Positions 19,109-26,824 of a stretch of DNA of 64,000 nt are shown here, in pieces. Location of the stretch: assembly GCF_001517625.2 (NCBI RefSeq), contig NZ_LN999827.1, positions 515,348 to 579,347 of the forward strand, given 5' to 3'. Every line of letters starts with the position of its first letter. Positions within the stretch are counted from its first letter, which is position 1. The stretch comes from Clostridium sp. AT4 (GTDB lineage: Bacteria > Bacillota > Clostridia > Lachnospirales > Lachnospiraceae). The translations under genes and the position numbers were made by a program. The notes under the pieces were generated by a model, which saw only the letters and a list, made by a program, of their open reading frames with translations, had not been told where the DNA came from and did not search any database.

Positions 19109-19305
19109 CAGTAAACCTCTTTGGATTTGCTGTTGATCTGTTTGAAAATGTTTTCCAGCAATGTATTGATCTGCTTCTTAAAAATGATTACAAGGCCTAT
19201 AAGGACTACCAGTATCAGCACCAGCTCAATCACCCCCACGCCGGATTCATCTGCCGCAAACGCCCTAATGTCCTTTAAATTTTCTCTGTCCTTCTGTAAT
19301 TCCAT
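19108..19305 (-). CDS. Flp-type pilin
   Basis: A 65-residue prepilin: a hydrophilic leader of about 25 residues, then ADESGVGVIELVLILVVLIG with cleavage predicted after Gly and Glu at +5 of the mature protein. A short tail (KQINTLLENIFKQIN) follows. This is the main fibre subunit of the Tad pilus. It lies 41 bp after the TadC gene, with a good AGGAGGAAAGAG sequence before the start. Confidence 0.85.
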   Translation of the reverse strand: MELQKDRENLKDIRAFAADESGVGVIELVLILVVLIGLVIIFKKQINTLLENIFKQINSKSKEVY

Positions 19306-19346
19306 ACGCTCTTTCCTCCTTCTCGTTTATTTGATCAATCTGTTCT

Positions 19347-20621
19347 TTATCCAAAGGCCAGCCAGGCAGGAACGGCAATCATTACCATTACTACTGCCAG
19401 CAAAAGAAACAGGGGAATTAAAAGTCTCGTTCCGGCTTCCTCCCCCAGCCGTCTGGCCTGATGTTTGCGCTGTTCAAAGGCATCTGCCATTTCCAGGCGC
19501 AGCCGTTCCCTTAAGCTTCTGGCCCCGTTTTTCCGGCTCTGCTCCAAAAGGGCAGCCAGCTTCATATACGGCTGCAGGCCACAGCGGCTTCCAAATTCAT
19601 AAAATGCCTGACTTTCAGAAACACCGCTTTTTAACTGGCTCTCCGTCAGAACCATTTCTTCATATATATACCGCTTCTGGTGCACCCCATGTTCCACCGA
19701 CCGGCGGTAATCAACAGCAATCCGTTCCCAGGCACTTCGGATACTCATTCCTGCCCCCAGAAAAATGATAAGACGCGATAAAACCTCTGAATAGTCAAGG
19801 AGCATCTGCTGTCTGCGGCGTTCCTCCTGTTTTTTCAGATCCACCGTTTCCTTAAGCGTTATCAAAAACGCTCCCGCCAGACCAAGTGCCGTAAGAGAAA
19901 GGATGGGCGGAAGCCCTCCCGGAATATCATAGCTCAGCCGATTCCCCTCCTGAAACTGAGGCAGGGAAAATGCACTTTCATACCGACTGTCCTGCTCCAT
20001 CTCTTTTATCTGCTCTTCCAGATCTTTTGCAGCCCTCTGAACCGGCGTCATAAGAGGCGGTTTTATCCTTACAGGAATTTCATATTCTCTGGGCCAGTTC
20101 CCGTCTGTGAGCCGCACAAAAAGCACTGCCTGCTCCCCTTGCTCCGGCACTCCCTCCCCATGTATCTGTCCGTCTGATCCTAAAAGATCAGGAGAGCCGG
20201 ATCGCCAGCTTAAATCTACCCCATATTCCGGGAGCTCTGAAATAAGCTTTAAAGGCAGCCGCACCTCTTCCAGTGAAGGATTATCCCCTAAAATATACCC
20301 CGGAAGTTCCCCTATAACCTGCTCATAAACTGCCTCAGCCTCCTTCTCTGTATATTGCTCTGCCTCAAGGATCAGTTCCAGACGCTCCGGCTCCCTGCTG
20401 TCTGCCAGCCCCCTTACTTCCAGCAGATATGTCTCTTCTTCCTGTCCCAAAGGATTTCTGTTTAAAATGTATCCGTCCTTTAAAACCGGATCAAATCCCC
20501 CTGAATACTGGGCTAAAATACCTAAAAACAGTCCTGCGGCCGCACATGCCAGCTGCTTTTTCCAGCGTGACATTGTTTCCCTTTTCCAGAAGCCTTCCCT
20601 TCTCCCACTCCATTTCTTCAA
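19347..20621 (-). CDS. TadC-like platform protein with extracellular Ig-like N-terminal domain
   Basis: A type II/IV secretion F-domain platform protein of 424 residues. The C-terminal 190 residues are TadC-like (LLDYSEVLSRLIIFLGAGMS, then a final helix LLIPLFLLLAVVMVMIAVPA). Unusually, residues 20-230 form an insertion between a first membrane helix and a second one (ILSLTALGLAGAFLITL). The insertion should face outside and resembles an atrophied bacterial Ig-like domain (LPEYGVDLSWRSGSPDLLGS). The start is a TTG with AAGGGGG 8 bp ahead; an ATG at 20573 is the alternative. Confidence 0.78.
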   Translation of the reverse strand: MKKWSGRREGFWKRETMSRWKKQLACAAAGLFLGILAQYSGGFDPVLKDGYILNRNPLGQEEETYLLEVRGLADSREPERLELILEAEQYTEKEAEAVYEQVIGELPGYILGDNPSLEEVRLPLKLISELPEYGVDLSWRSGSPDLLGSDGQIHGEGVPEQGEQAVLFVRLTDGNWPREYEIPVRIKPPLMTPVQRAAKDLEEQIKEMEQDSRYESAFSLPQFQEGNRLSYDIPGGLPPILSLTALGLAGAFLITLKETVDLKKQEERRRQQMLLDYSEVLSRLIIFLGAGMSIRSAWERIAVDYRRSVEHGVHQKRYIYEEMVLTESQLKSGVSESQAFYEFGSRCGLQPYMKLAALLEQSRKNGARSLRERLRLEMADAFEQRKHQARRLGEEAGTRLLIPLFLLLAVVMVMIAVPAWLAFG

Positions 20622-20633
20622 TTCTTTGCCCCC

Positions 20634-21560
20634 TTATATCTCAATATCCAGAATCTTTCCAGACAGCATGACTGCTCCCATATAAAAAGCCAGACATAAG
20701 GTCATAATCAGTCTTCCCATCCAGGTTCCATACATAATGTCAAAAAATCCCGGAGAGGTGAAATCAATATAGAGAATCATTCCAAAAGGAATGCCATTCA
20801 TGATTTTCTGTTCAAAGATCCGTGCCGCTGTCATGGTCTGTATTTCTTCCTGAACCTGGATCTTATCCCGGATTACCCCCGCGCTCTGCCGGATGATCTC
20901 TACCAGCTCCCCACCGCTTCTGCGGGCCATTCCAAATACCTGAGCAAAGTGATCCACATCCTGAATCCCGCTCCGTTCTCCAAATTCGGCAAGAAGCTGC
21001 TCCACCGGCCGGTTCATCCGAACCCCTGCTGCCAGACGTTCAAATTCTTCTGTGATCATAGCGTCTTTTCCGTACAGCGCTTCCAATTCCCGCACGCTCA
21101 TAAAAAGACCATTTTCCAGCGAATATCCTGCGCTTAAAAAAGAAGATAAAACCTGGATCGCCTCTTTAAACTGCAGCGTCAGCTGCCGCAGCCTTTTCTT
21201 TTTCAGATCCTTCTTTTTATAAATAGGATACAAAAAACCAAGAGGCATAAGGAGAATAAAGGCAAAAAAACTCCGGTAAAACACATAGGCAGTAAGACCG
21301 CAAAGCCCCAGTCCGATTGCCGAAAGCCCCATATATTCTTTAGCAGACAAACGGTAAACCCGGTAATCCTCTCCATCCGGAGCCCGGGGCTTCGGGCTGC
21401 CCCGCAGGGAAATCCTCCTGCCTGGCTGCCCTTTTCTCCCGGTTTTCACGGCAGTTTTCTCCCATTTTTTCCCTTTTGTCCTAACAATTTCCTGTATCTC
21501 CAAGCTTTTCCCTATTTTTAAGTTCACCCGTCTTTTCAAGCCGCCCTGTTTCTCTGTCAT
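20634..21560 (-). CDS. TadB-like platform protein
   Basis: An inner-membrane F-domain protein of 308 residues. Visible are a membrane helix pair (YMGLSAIGLGLCGLTAYVFY, FFAFILLMPLGFLYPIYK), the T2SSF core (AIQVLSSFLSAGYSLENGLF, FAQVFGMARRSGGELVEII) and C-terminal helices. It would assemble the pilus with the CpaF ATPase. The ATG at 21560 has GAGGAG 10 bp ahead but lies 80 bp inside the cpaF gene. A GTG at 21449 with GGGAG would avoid the overlap and drop a basic 37-residue extension. Confidence 0.85.
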   Translation of the reverse strand: MTEKQGGLKRRVNLKIGKSLEIQEIVRTKGKKWEKTAVKTGRKGQPGRRISLRGSPKPRAPDGEDYRVYRLSAKEYMGLSAIGLGLCGLTAYVFYRSFFAFILLMPLGFLYPIYKKKDLKKKRLRQLTLQFKEAIQVLSSFLSAGYSLENGLFMSVRELEALYGKDAMITEEFERLAAGVRMNRPVEQLLAEFGERSGIQDVDHFAQVFGMARRSGGELVEIIRQSAGVIRDKIQVQEEIQTMTAARIFEQKIMNGIPFGMILYIDFTSPGFFDIMYGTWMGRLIMTLCLAFYMGAVMLSGKILDIEI

Positions 21561-22683
21561 ATCTGTACAGCTCCTCTGTTTCTATTTCTCCCATAGATAT
21601 ACCTCTTACCTCCACAATGGAAAGTACCTTTCTGCTTCCGTCTCCCAGCCGTCCCAGATGAACCAGAATATCCAAAGCCGAAGCGATCTGGCTTCGGACC
21701 GCCTCCAGCGGCAGTCTGGCTCCCATTAAAACCATAGTTTCCAGACGGTTCAGCATATCTCTGGCTGAATTGCTGTGGCCCGTTGAGAGAGAACCCGGAT
21801 GGCCTGTGTTCATAGCCTGCAACATATCCAGAGCCTCGGCGCCTCTTACCTCTCCCACGATGATCCGATCCGGATTCATCCTCAGCGAAGCCCGGATTAA
21901 CTGGCTGATGGTAATCTGTCCCTTTCCCTCTGTATTGGCGTCCCTTGTCTCTAAACGCACCAGATTGGGAACCTGAGAAATCTGCAGCTCTGCCGAATCT
22001 TCAATGGTAATTACCCGCTCCGTTCTGGGAATAAAGGATGACAGGGCATTTAAAAATGTCGTCTTTCCTGAATTGGTTCCCCCGCTGACAAAAATATTGT
22101 ACCGGGCAGCTACCAGCCCTTCCAGAAACTGTGCCGCTTCCTCTGTAACAGCCCCAACGCCAATCAGCTTTTCCATCGTGATCGGTTCCGGAAACTTTCG
22201 TATAGTCACCACCGGGCCGTCCAGCGCAACCGGAGGCAGCACGATATGAACGCGGGAGCCATCCTCCAGACGGGCATCTGCAATGGGCGAAGACACATTT
22301 ACCACCCGGTTTACACGCCCTACGATCTGCTGGATAATATCCTCCAGCTGCTCCGGCCGTTCAAATCTCCGTTCCCACAGAGCTGTTCCGTCTTTTCTTT
22401 CGATAAAAATCTTCCCGGCTCCATTTACCATGATCTCTGTTACATTTCTGTCATCTAACAGCTCCTGTAAGATGTCCAGACGCCGAAAACTGTCATAAAG
22501 GCTGCTCCTGAGCCACAGCCGCTCTTTAAGAGGCAGAAATAGTTCCTGCCCTTTTTCCCGGATCGCACGGTCAATCTGTTCGTAAAGCTCATCATCCTCC
22601 ATGCGGCTGCATTCCTGAAGCTGTTCCATAATCTTCTGGCGCAGCTCTTCGCGGATTCCCTCCCTTGGATTTCTTTCAGTCAT
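21481..22683 (-). CDS. cpaF: CpaF/TadA pilus-assembly ATPase
   Basis: A hexameric secretion ATPase of about 400 residues that powers Tad pilus assembly at the inner face of the membrane. Diagnostic segments are MVNGAGKIFIERKDG, the Walker A loop VSGGTNSGKTTFLNAL, ITIEDSAELQI, the RLETRDAN Asp-box region and the Walker B/His-box RIIVGEVRGAEALDMLQAMN with TGHPGSLSTGHSNS. All expected residues are intact. It overlaps the TadZ gene's stop by 8 bp. Confidence 0.96.
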   Translation of the reverse strand: MTERNPREGIREELRQKIMEQLQECSRMEDDELYEQIDRAIREKGQELFLPLKERLWLRSSLYDSFRRLDILQELLDDRNVTEIMVNGAGKIFIERKDGTALWERRFERPEQLEDIIQQIVGRVNRVVNVSSPIADARLEDGSRVHIVLPPVALDGPVVTIRKFPEPITMEKLIGVGAVTEEAAQFLEGLVAARYNIFVSGGTNSGKTTFLNALSSFIPRTERVITIEDSAELQISQVPNLVRLETRDANTEGKGQITISQLIRASLRMNPDRIIVGEVRGAEALDMLQAMNTGHPGSLSTGHSNSARDMLNRLETMVLMGARLPLEAVRSQIASALDILVHLGRLGDGSRKVLSIVEVRGISMGEIETEELYRYDRETGRLEKTGELKNREKLGDTGNC

Positions 22684-23677
22684 TTCCCCCTCCTCCCTCT
22701 AAAAGAGCCCGGACAAAATCTCCCATCTCTCCCCAGAGAAGCTGATCCATGCAGTTTTCCATGCTGCTCAAAGGCCGTGTCTTTGGAAGACGGAGACGGC
22801 AGATTTTTTCTTTAAGGGAAACCGCGCCTGCAGCTGACAGATACCTGTCAAATGCCTGCAGCTTGGCCCTGGATACCGGATCCTCTAAAACCGGCAGATA
22901 CACCCCGTCACAGCAGTCCAGCAGCGCCGCCGATCCCCTTCCCATGTGGCCCATATCCACTACCAGCCGCCTGTATCCGCTTTCCCTGGCAATACGCCTT
23001 AAAAGAAGGGCTAATTCCTCGGGCTCCATCTGGTCCAGATCTTCCCCATAAGCTGCCGGCGGGATCATGTCAACCTGTCCCACAGAGCACACCATGGCCC
23101 GGAGCTTCATCCAGTTAAAGCTTCCCTGACGGCAGAGATAAAGCACATCCGAAAAATCCTGATTCACTTCTCCTCCCAAAATAGCCTCAAATCCTGCAAA
23201 TTCCTCCAGGCTGATAAAAAGTACCGATTCCGTTCTGGACAATACCTGGGCCAAGGTCAATGCAAGGGCTGTTTTTCCGCAGCGGTTCACCGGAGAGTAC
23301 ACACCCAAAATCTGCGCACCCATTCCCGAAAGAGCCAGTGCAGGCTCCGGAGGAGCTGTACAGTAGCAGGTCATGACCTCCCGCAAAATCCCTTCTCCCG
23401 ACTGAAACCGATAAATAGAGGGTTCCTCCTTCCCTATGGAAAACTCTCCGCCGCAGAGCACCATTTTTAAACCTGCTTTCACTTCATCTGCGGCCGCTTT
23501 TACAGTCTCTCCTACTAAAAGAATTTCAATTTCATGGCTGTCTCCGTACTCTTTTAACCGTTCCAGATTCGAAAAGGCCATCGCTGTAAAAGGAATGGTC
23601 TCCCTCCGGTTTACATACTCTGCCAGCCTTCTGGCATAAAGCGCATCCTCATCATACACCGCCATTATTTTTACCAT
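22676..23677 (-). CDS. TadZ/CpaE-like ATPase
   Basis: A ParA/MinD-superfamily protein that positions Tad machines. The N-terminal 120 residues look like a receiver-like domain without phosphorylation motifs. The ATPase part begins LGVYSPVNRCGKTALALTLA, a deviant Walker A that keeps GKT but has lost the first Lys of the MinD form, as many TadZ proteins have. RRLVVDMGHMGRGSAALLD looks like the Walker B strand. AGGAGGAG lies 5 bp before the ATG. It is the second gene of the operon and overlaps cpaF by 8 bp. Confidence 0.85.
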   Translation of the reverse strand: MVKIMAVYDEDALYARRLAEYVNRRETIPFTAMAFSNLERLKEYGDSHEIEILLVGETVKAAADEVKAGLKMVLCGGEFSIGKEEPSIYRFQSGEGILREVMTCYCTAPPEPALALSGMGAQILGVYSPVNRCGKTALALTLAQVLSRTESVLFISLEEFAGFEAILGGEVNQDFSDVLYLCRQGSFNWMKLRAMVCSVGQVDMIPPAAYGEDLDQMEPEELALLLRRIARESGYRRLVVDMGHMGRGSAALLDCCDGVYLPVLEDPVSRAKLQAFDRYLSAAGAVSLKEKICRLRLPKTRPLSSMENCMDQLLWGEMGDFVRALLEGGGGND

Positions 23678-23789
23678 CTTTACTCCTCCTGCTGTATTTC
23701 TGATTTTCTTCCCTTCTCTGCCTTACCCGGCCTGTGGATGCCACGCCTCCTCTGCCATGCGCCTCCTCCCACTGCCTCAGGCTCCCCGT

Positions 23790-24362
23790 TCACAGCCTCT
23801 GCCATATCTCTGCCGCGGCTGCTCCCACAAAAAAGCAGGCTCCCAGCGGGATGACCGCCTCTCTTCCGTCCCTTGAGGGATCATAATATATTTCCATCAT
23901 TCTGCTTTGAAAACTGTGCCTGATATAGGCTGATAAATAAAGAAATCGTTTGACCATGCTGCCCTGCCGCAGCATTTTAAGAAGAGCCAGAACTGCTCCT
24001 AACATAAATCCGATCGTTAAGGCCTTTAGACCATCCCGAACCCCCAGCCATGCAGTAAACAAGGCTGCCATTTTTACATCCCCAGCTCCGATCATCCCCC
24101 TTCGGTATATGGGAAATCCCAATATCACCACTGTAATCAGACGGATCACAAAACCGGCCGCAAACAAACTGCGTTCTGCCATACTTCCCTCTCCCCAAGT
24201 CAGCGCTCCGCTGATTCCGGCGATCAACGCAAATCCCAGATATCGGTTGGAAATCCTGTACTCCCTGATATCTCCTGCCGCAGCTGCTGCCATAAAAAGC
24301 CAATATAAAAATTTACATACAAAATACAGACTATATTCCTCCTTCCAGAAAAAACGACGCAT
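23790..24362 (-). CDS. Prepilin peptidase, TadV-like (A24 family)
   Basis: The first gene of the Tad operon. The catalytic Asp residues are in AAAAAGDIREYRISN and in the GxGD motif GMIGAGDVKMAALF. About six membrane segments are present in 190 residues, and the PilD-type zinc domain is absent. It would cut the leader of the Flp pilin. It is followed by a 112-bp gap before tadZ that holds no further gene. Confidence 0.9.
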   Translation of the reverse strand: MRRFFWKEEYSLYFVCKFLYWLFMAAAAAGDIREYRISNRYLGFALIAGISGALTWGEGSMAERSLFAAGFVIRLITVVILGFPIYRRGMIGAGDVKMAALFTAWLGVRDGLKALTIGFMLGAVLALLKMLRQGSMVKRFLYLSAYIRHSFQSRMMEIYYDPSRDGREAVIPLGACFFVGAAAAEIWQRL

Positions 24363-24508
24363 ACTGCCCTGAAACCCCTCTGTTTGCGCGTCTGTCCTCT
24401 GCTGTGATCTGCTTAAAAATCTGAAATTCTCTCCCCGACAGGGGATGGACTCTCATAAGAATTACAAAATTAGAATTAAAAATAGAATTTTGAAATGAAT
24501 GTTACTAC

Positions 24509-24537
24509 ATTATGCCCCACCCTCCGACAAAAGTCAA
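24509..24537 (-). promoter_or_regulatory. Sigma-A promoter of the Tad operon
   Basis: On the minus strand TTGACT and CATAAT are spaced by exactly 17 bp, placing a transcript start near 24502, about 140 bp before the prepilin peptidase ATG. The 369-bp gap 24363-24731 holds this promoter, an AT-rich stretch just downstream of it (24465-24500) and the divergent ArsR promoter; no gene is seen in it. Confidence 0.7.
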
Positions 24538-24660
24538 GGGCTATTTTCATTTTACACCATATTTTTCCCTTCATCTGTTCATTTTATCAAATTGTGTCGT
24601 TCTAATGAATAATTTATCACTTTTTCCATTTTATTTTTTATGCATTTTACCCATTTTATC

Positions 24661-24712
24661 TTGACCCGCATTCATCACAATGGTAAAATAGCATTAGTTT
24701 AAAATTTTAAAC
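24661..24712 (+). promoter_or_regulatory. ArsR-gene promoter with palindromic operator
   Basis: TTGACC (24661) and TAAAAT (24684) are 17 bp apart. The predicted transcript start falls at the first base of a perfect 16-bp palindrome, GTTTAAAATTTTAAAC (24697-24712), which lies just before the ribosome-binding site. A repressor bound there would block initiation, so autoregulation by the ArsR-like protein is likely. Confidence 0.65.
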
Positions 24713-24731
24713 CAAAGGAGGAGATCAAAGG

Positions 24732-25085
24732 ATGACCACTGCGGCAGAACTGCAGAAGCAGTTTCATTCCTGTATGCCTATATTCATTGCCCTTGGTGAT
24801 AAAGTCCGGCTTTCCATCATAGAAGCCCTAACGGAAAATGCCATGGCACTGGATTCACCAGGCGTATCGGTGGATTTTGCAGATCACGCTATGAATGTAA
24901 ACGAGATCACCCGGCGCACCAGCCTGTCGCGTCCGGCCATCTCCCATCATTTAAAAATATTGAAAGCCGCCGGACTAGTAGATGTCCGCGAGGACGGCAC
25001 TGCCAATTACTACTATCTCACCCTCCGGGAGCCTACCAGGCAGCTGATGGAACTGGGTTTCCGGATTGAAGAATTTATACTTTAA
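24732..25085 (+). CDS. ArsR-family winged-helix regulator
   Basis: A 117-residue DNA-binding protein. The winged helix is clear: FIALGDKVRLSIIEAL, then the recognition helix in LSRPAISHHLKILKAAGLVDV and the wing EDGTANYYYLTL. The ELCVCDL-type Cys metal site of arsenic and cadmium sensors is not present, and the protein has essentially one Cys, so it should not be a thiol metal sensor of the classic kind. The loop between helices 2 and 3 is longer than usual (SPGVSVDFADHAMNVNEITR). AAGGAGGAG precedes the start. Its only obvious target is its own promoter and possibly the downstream genes. Confidence 0.87.
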   Translation: MTTAAELQKQFHSCMPIFIALGDKVRLSIIEALTENAMALDSPGVSVDFADHAMNVNEITRRTSLSRPAISHHLKILKAAGLVDVREDGTANYYYLTLREPTRQLMELGFRIEEFIL

Positions 25086-25213
25086 AAAGACTTCGGTTCT
25101 ATTCCCCAATCCTGCATATAATGGTATTTTTCGGATATACTGACTGTGTTACCGGTAAATCCGTCAAAATCCGCTCTGCCGTTTTGGGCAGACGCGCAGG
25201 GAGATAATATTCT

Positions 25214-25453
25214 ATGAGTGATTGGATGAAGGCCGTTTGCCAGACCGCAGCAGCCACTCTTAAAAAACAGGATCCGCAGCTTCTTCGCCTGAGGGCCGAG
25301 ATTGAAGATACCAGACATGCCATTGAAACGGCCAGAAACCATTTTGAGCAGGAAGTAGATCCTACACTGATCGACTGCTGTATTTATGAATGGAATGCAG
25401 CGCAGCTGCGTTACCAGTTCCTTTTAAGAAAATTTAAAAGCCGGGAGCTTTGA
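25214..25453 (+). CDS. DUF2508 family protein (YaaL-like)
   Basis: A small 79-residue, mostly helical protein. The C-terminal stretch VDPTLIDCCIYEWNAAQLRY followed by FLLRKFK matches the conserved end of DUF2508 proteins of Firmicutes, whose function is unknown. No signal peptide or membrane segment. GGGAGA precedes the ATG. It ends just before the GH13 gene. Confidence 0.7.
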   Translation: MSDWMKAVCQTAAATLKKQDPQLLRLRAEIEDTRHAIETARNHFEQEVDPTLIDCCIYEWNAAQLRYQFLLRKFKSREL

Positions 25454-25482
25454 CTCCCGGCAGAATTGCGAGGACAACAACT

Positions 25483-26823
25483 ATGAGCACTTGGTATGAA
25501 AAAGCAGTTTTTTATCATATGTATCCCCTTGGTATGACCGGTGCCCCAAAGCAGAATACCGGAACAGAACAGACAGACCGGTTTGATGAGCTGGAATTAT
25601 GGATTCCACATATAAAAGCGCTGGGCTGCAATGCCATTTACATAGGCCCCCTTTTTGAATCCACCAGCCATGGCTATGATACCAGAAATTACAAACAGAC
25701 CGACCGCCGTCTGGGCTCCAACGAAGACTTCCGTCATTTCATTTCCCTCTGCCATGAAAACGGGATCAGAGTCGTCGTAGACGGGGTATTCAACCACACG
25801 GGACGGGAATTTTTTGCCTTCAAAGACATTCAGGAAAAGAAATGGGATTCCCCCTATAAAGACTGGTACAAGGGCGTAAACTTTGACTGGTCAAGCCCTC
25901 TGGGAGACCCTTTCGGCTATGAGGCCTGGCAGGGACATTTTGAACTTCCCTGTCTCAACCATGCCAATCCCCAGGTCTGCCGGTATCTCTTTGACGTGAT
26001 CTGGTTCTGGGTCGACACCTTTGACATTGACGGCATCCGTCTGGACTGCGCAAACGTACTTGATTTCCATTTTATGGAAGAAATGCGCCGGGAAACGAAA
26101 ACCATGAAAGAGGATTTCTGGCTCATGGGAGAAGTCATCCACGGAGACTATGGCCGCTGGGTCAATGACCATATGCTCCACTCTGTAACCAACTACGAAC
26201 TCCACAAGAGCATTTACTCCGGCTTTAACGACCACAATTTCTTTGAAATCGCCCACAATGTACGCCGTCTGGAGGCTATCGGACGCAGTCTGTACACCTT
26301 TGTAGACAACCATGATGAGGATCGAATTGCCAGTAAGCTTCGTACAAAGGAGCATCTGCTTCCCGTATACACCTGCCTGATGACCCTTCCGGGCATCCCA
26401 TCCATCTACTACGGAGGCGAATGGGGAATCGAAGGGAAACGGACGCCCTCCTGCGACGACGCCCTGCGGCCTGCCATTTCACCAGATGCGTTTGATTCCC
26501 TCCGCTGTACCCTTACAGACCGTATTTCAAAGCTGAGTATCATTCATCAGGAGAATGAAGAGCTTCATATGGGACGCTATCAGGAACTGCTTTTAACCAA
26601 CCGTCAATACGCCTTTGCCAGACACGGTGAACACAGCCTGATCATTACCGCTTTAAACAATGACGATAACGAAGCTGTATTAAATATTCCTGTTCCCATG
26701 GCTGCCTCTCAGGCTGTAAATCTTCTTGAGGATGGCGAGATCCTCCCCATTCGAGACGGAAAACTGCAGATTACATTAAAGGGCTGTGACGGAGCAGTTC
26801 TTAAGATCAAGGGGGAACCGTAA
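25483..26823 (+). CDS. GH13 alpha-amylase family enzyme
   Basis: A cytoplasmic alpha-glucan or maltodextrin hydrolase (no signal peptide). The four GH13 regions are intact: VVVDGVFNHTG, DGIRLDCANV with the nucleophile Asp, WLMGEVIHGD with the acid/base Glu, and TFVDNHDEDRI. It lacks the CBM34/CBM48 N-terminal domain and is short (446 aa). I use the ATG at 25483 (MSTWYEKAVFYHMYP), which has GAGGA 8 bp ahead, rather than the upstream frame from 25450 that overlaps the previous gene. It is followed with a 1-bp gap by glgB, so the pair probably remodels glycogen or maltodextrin. Confidence 0.88.
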   Translation: MSTWYEKAVFYHMYPLGMTGAPKQNTGTEQTDRFDELELWIPHIKALGCNAIYIGPLFESTSHGYDTRNYKQTDRRLGSNEDFRHFISLCHENGIRVVVDGVFNHTGREFFAFKDIQEKKWDSPYKDWYKGVNFDWSSPLGDPFGYEAWQGHFELPCLNHANPQVCRYLFDVIWFWVDTFDIDGIRLDCANVLDFHFMEEMRRETKTMKEDFWLMGEVIHGDYGRWVNDHMLHSVTNYELHKSIYSGFNDHNFFEIAHNVRRLEAIGRSLYTFVDNHDEDRIASKLRTKEHLLPVYTCLMTLPGIPSIYYGGEWGIEGKRTPSCDDALRPAISPDAFDSLRCTLTDRISKLSIIHQENEELHMGRYQELLLTNRQYAFARHGEHSLIITALNNDDNEAVLNIPVPMAASQAVNLLEDGEILPIRDGKLQITLKGCDGAVLKIKGEP

Positions 26824-26824
26824 T

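Noticed and set aside
20634-21560. Frameshift between cpaF and tadB because of the 80-bp overlap
   Set aside because: Both frames are intact, and a GTG at 21449 would remove the overlap; overlapping starts are common in this operon.
24732-25085. Arsenic or heavy-metal resistance operon
   Set aside because: The regulator lacks the usual metal-binding cysteines, and no efflux or reductase gene is nearby.
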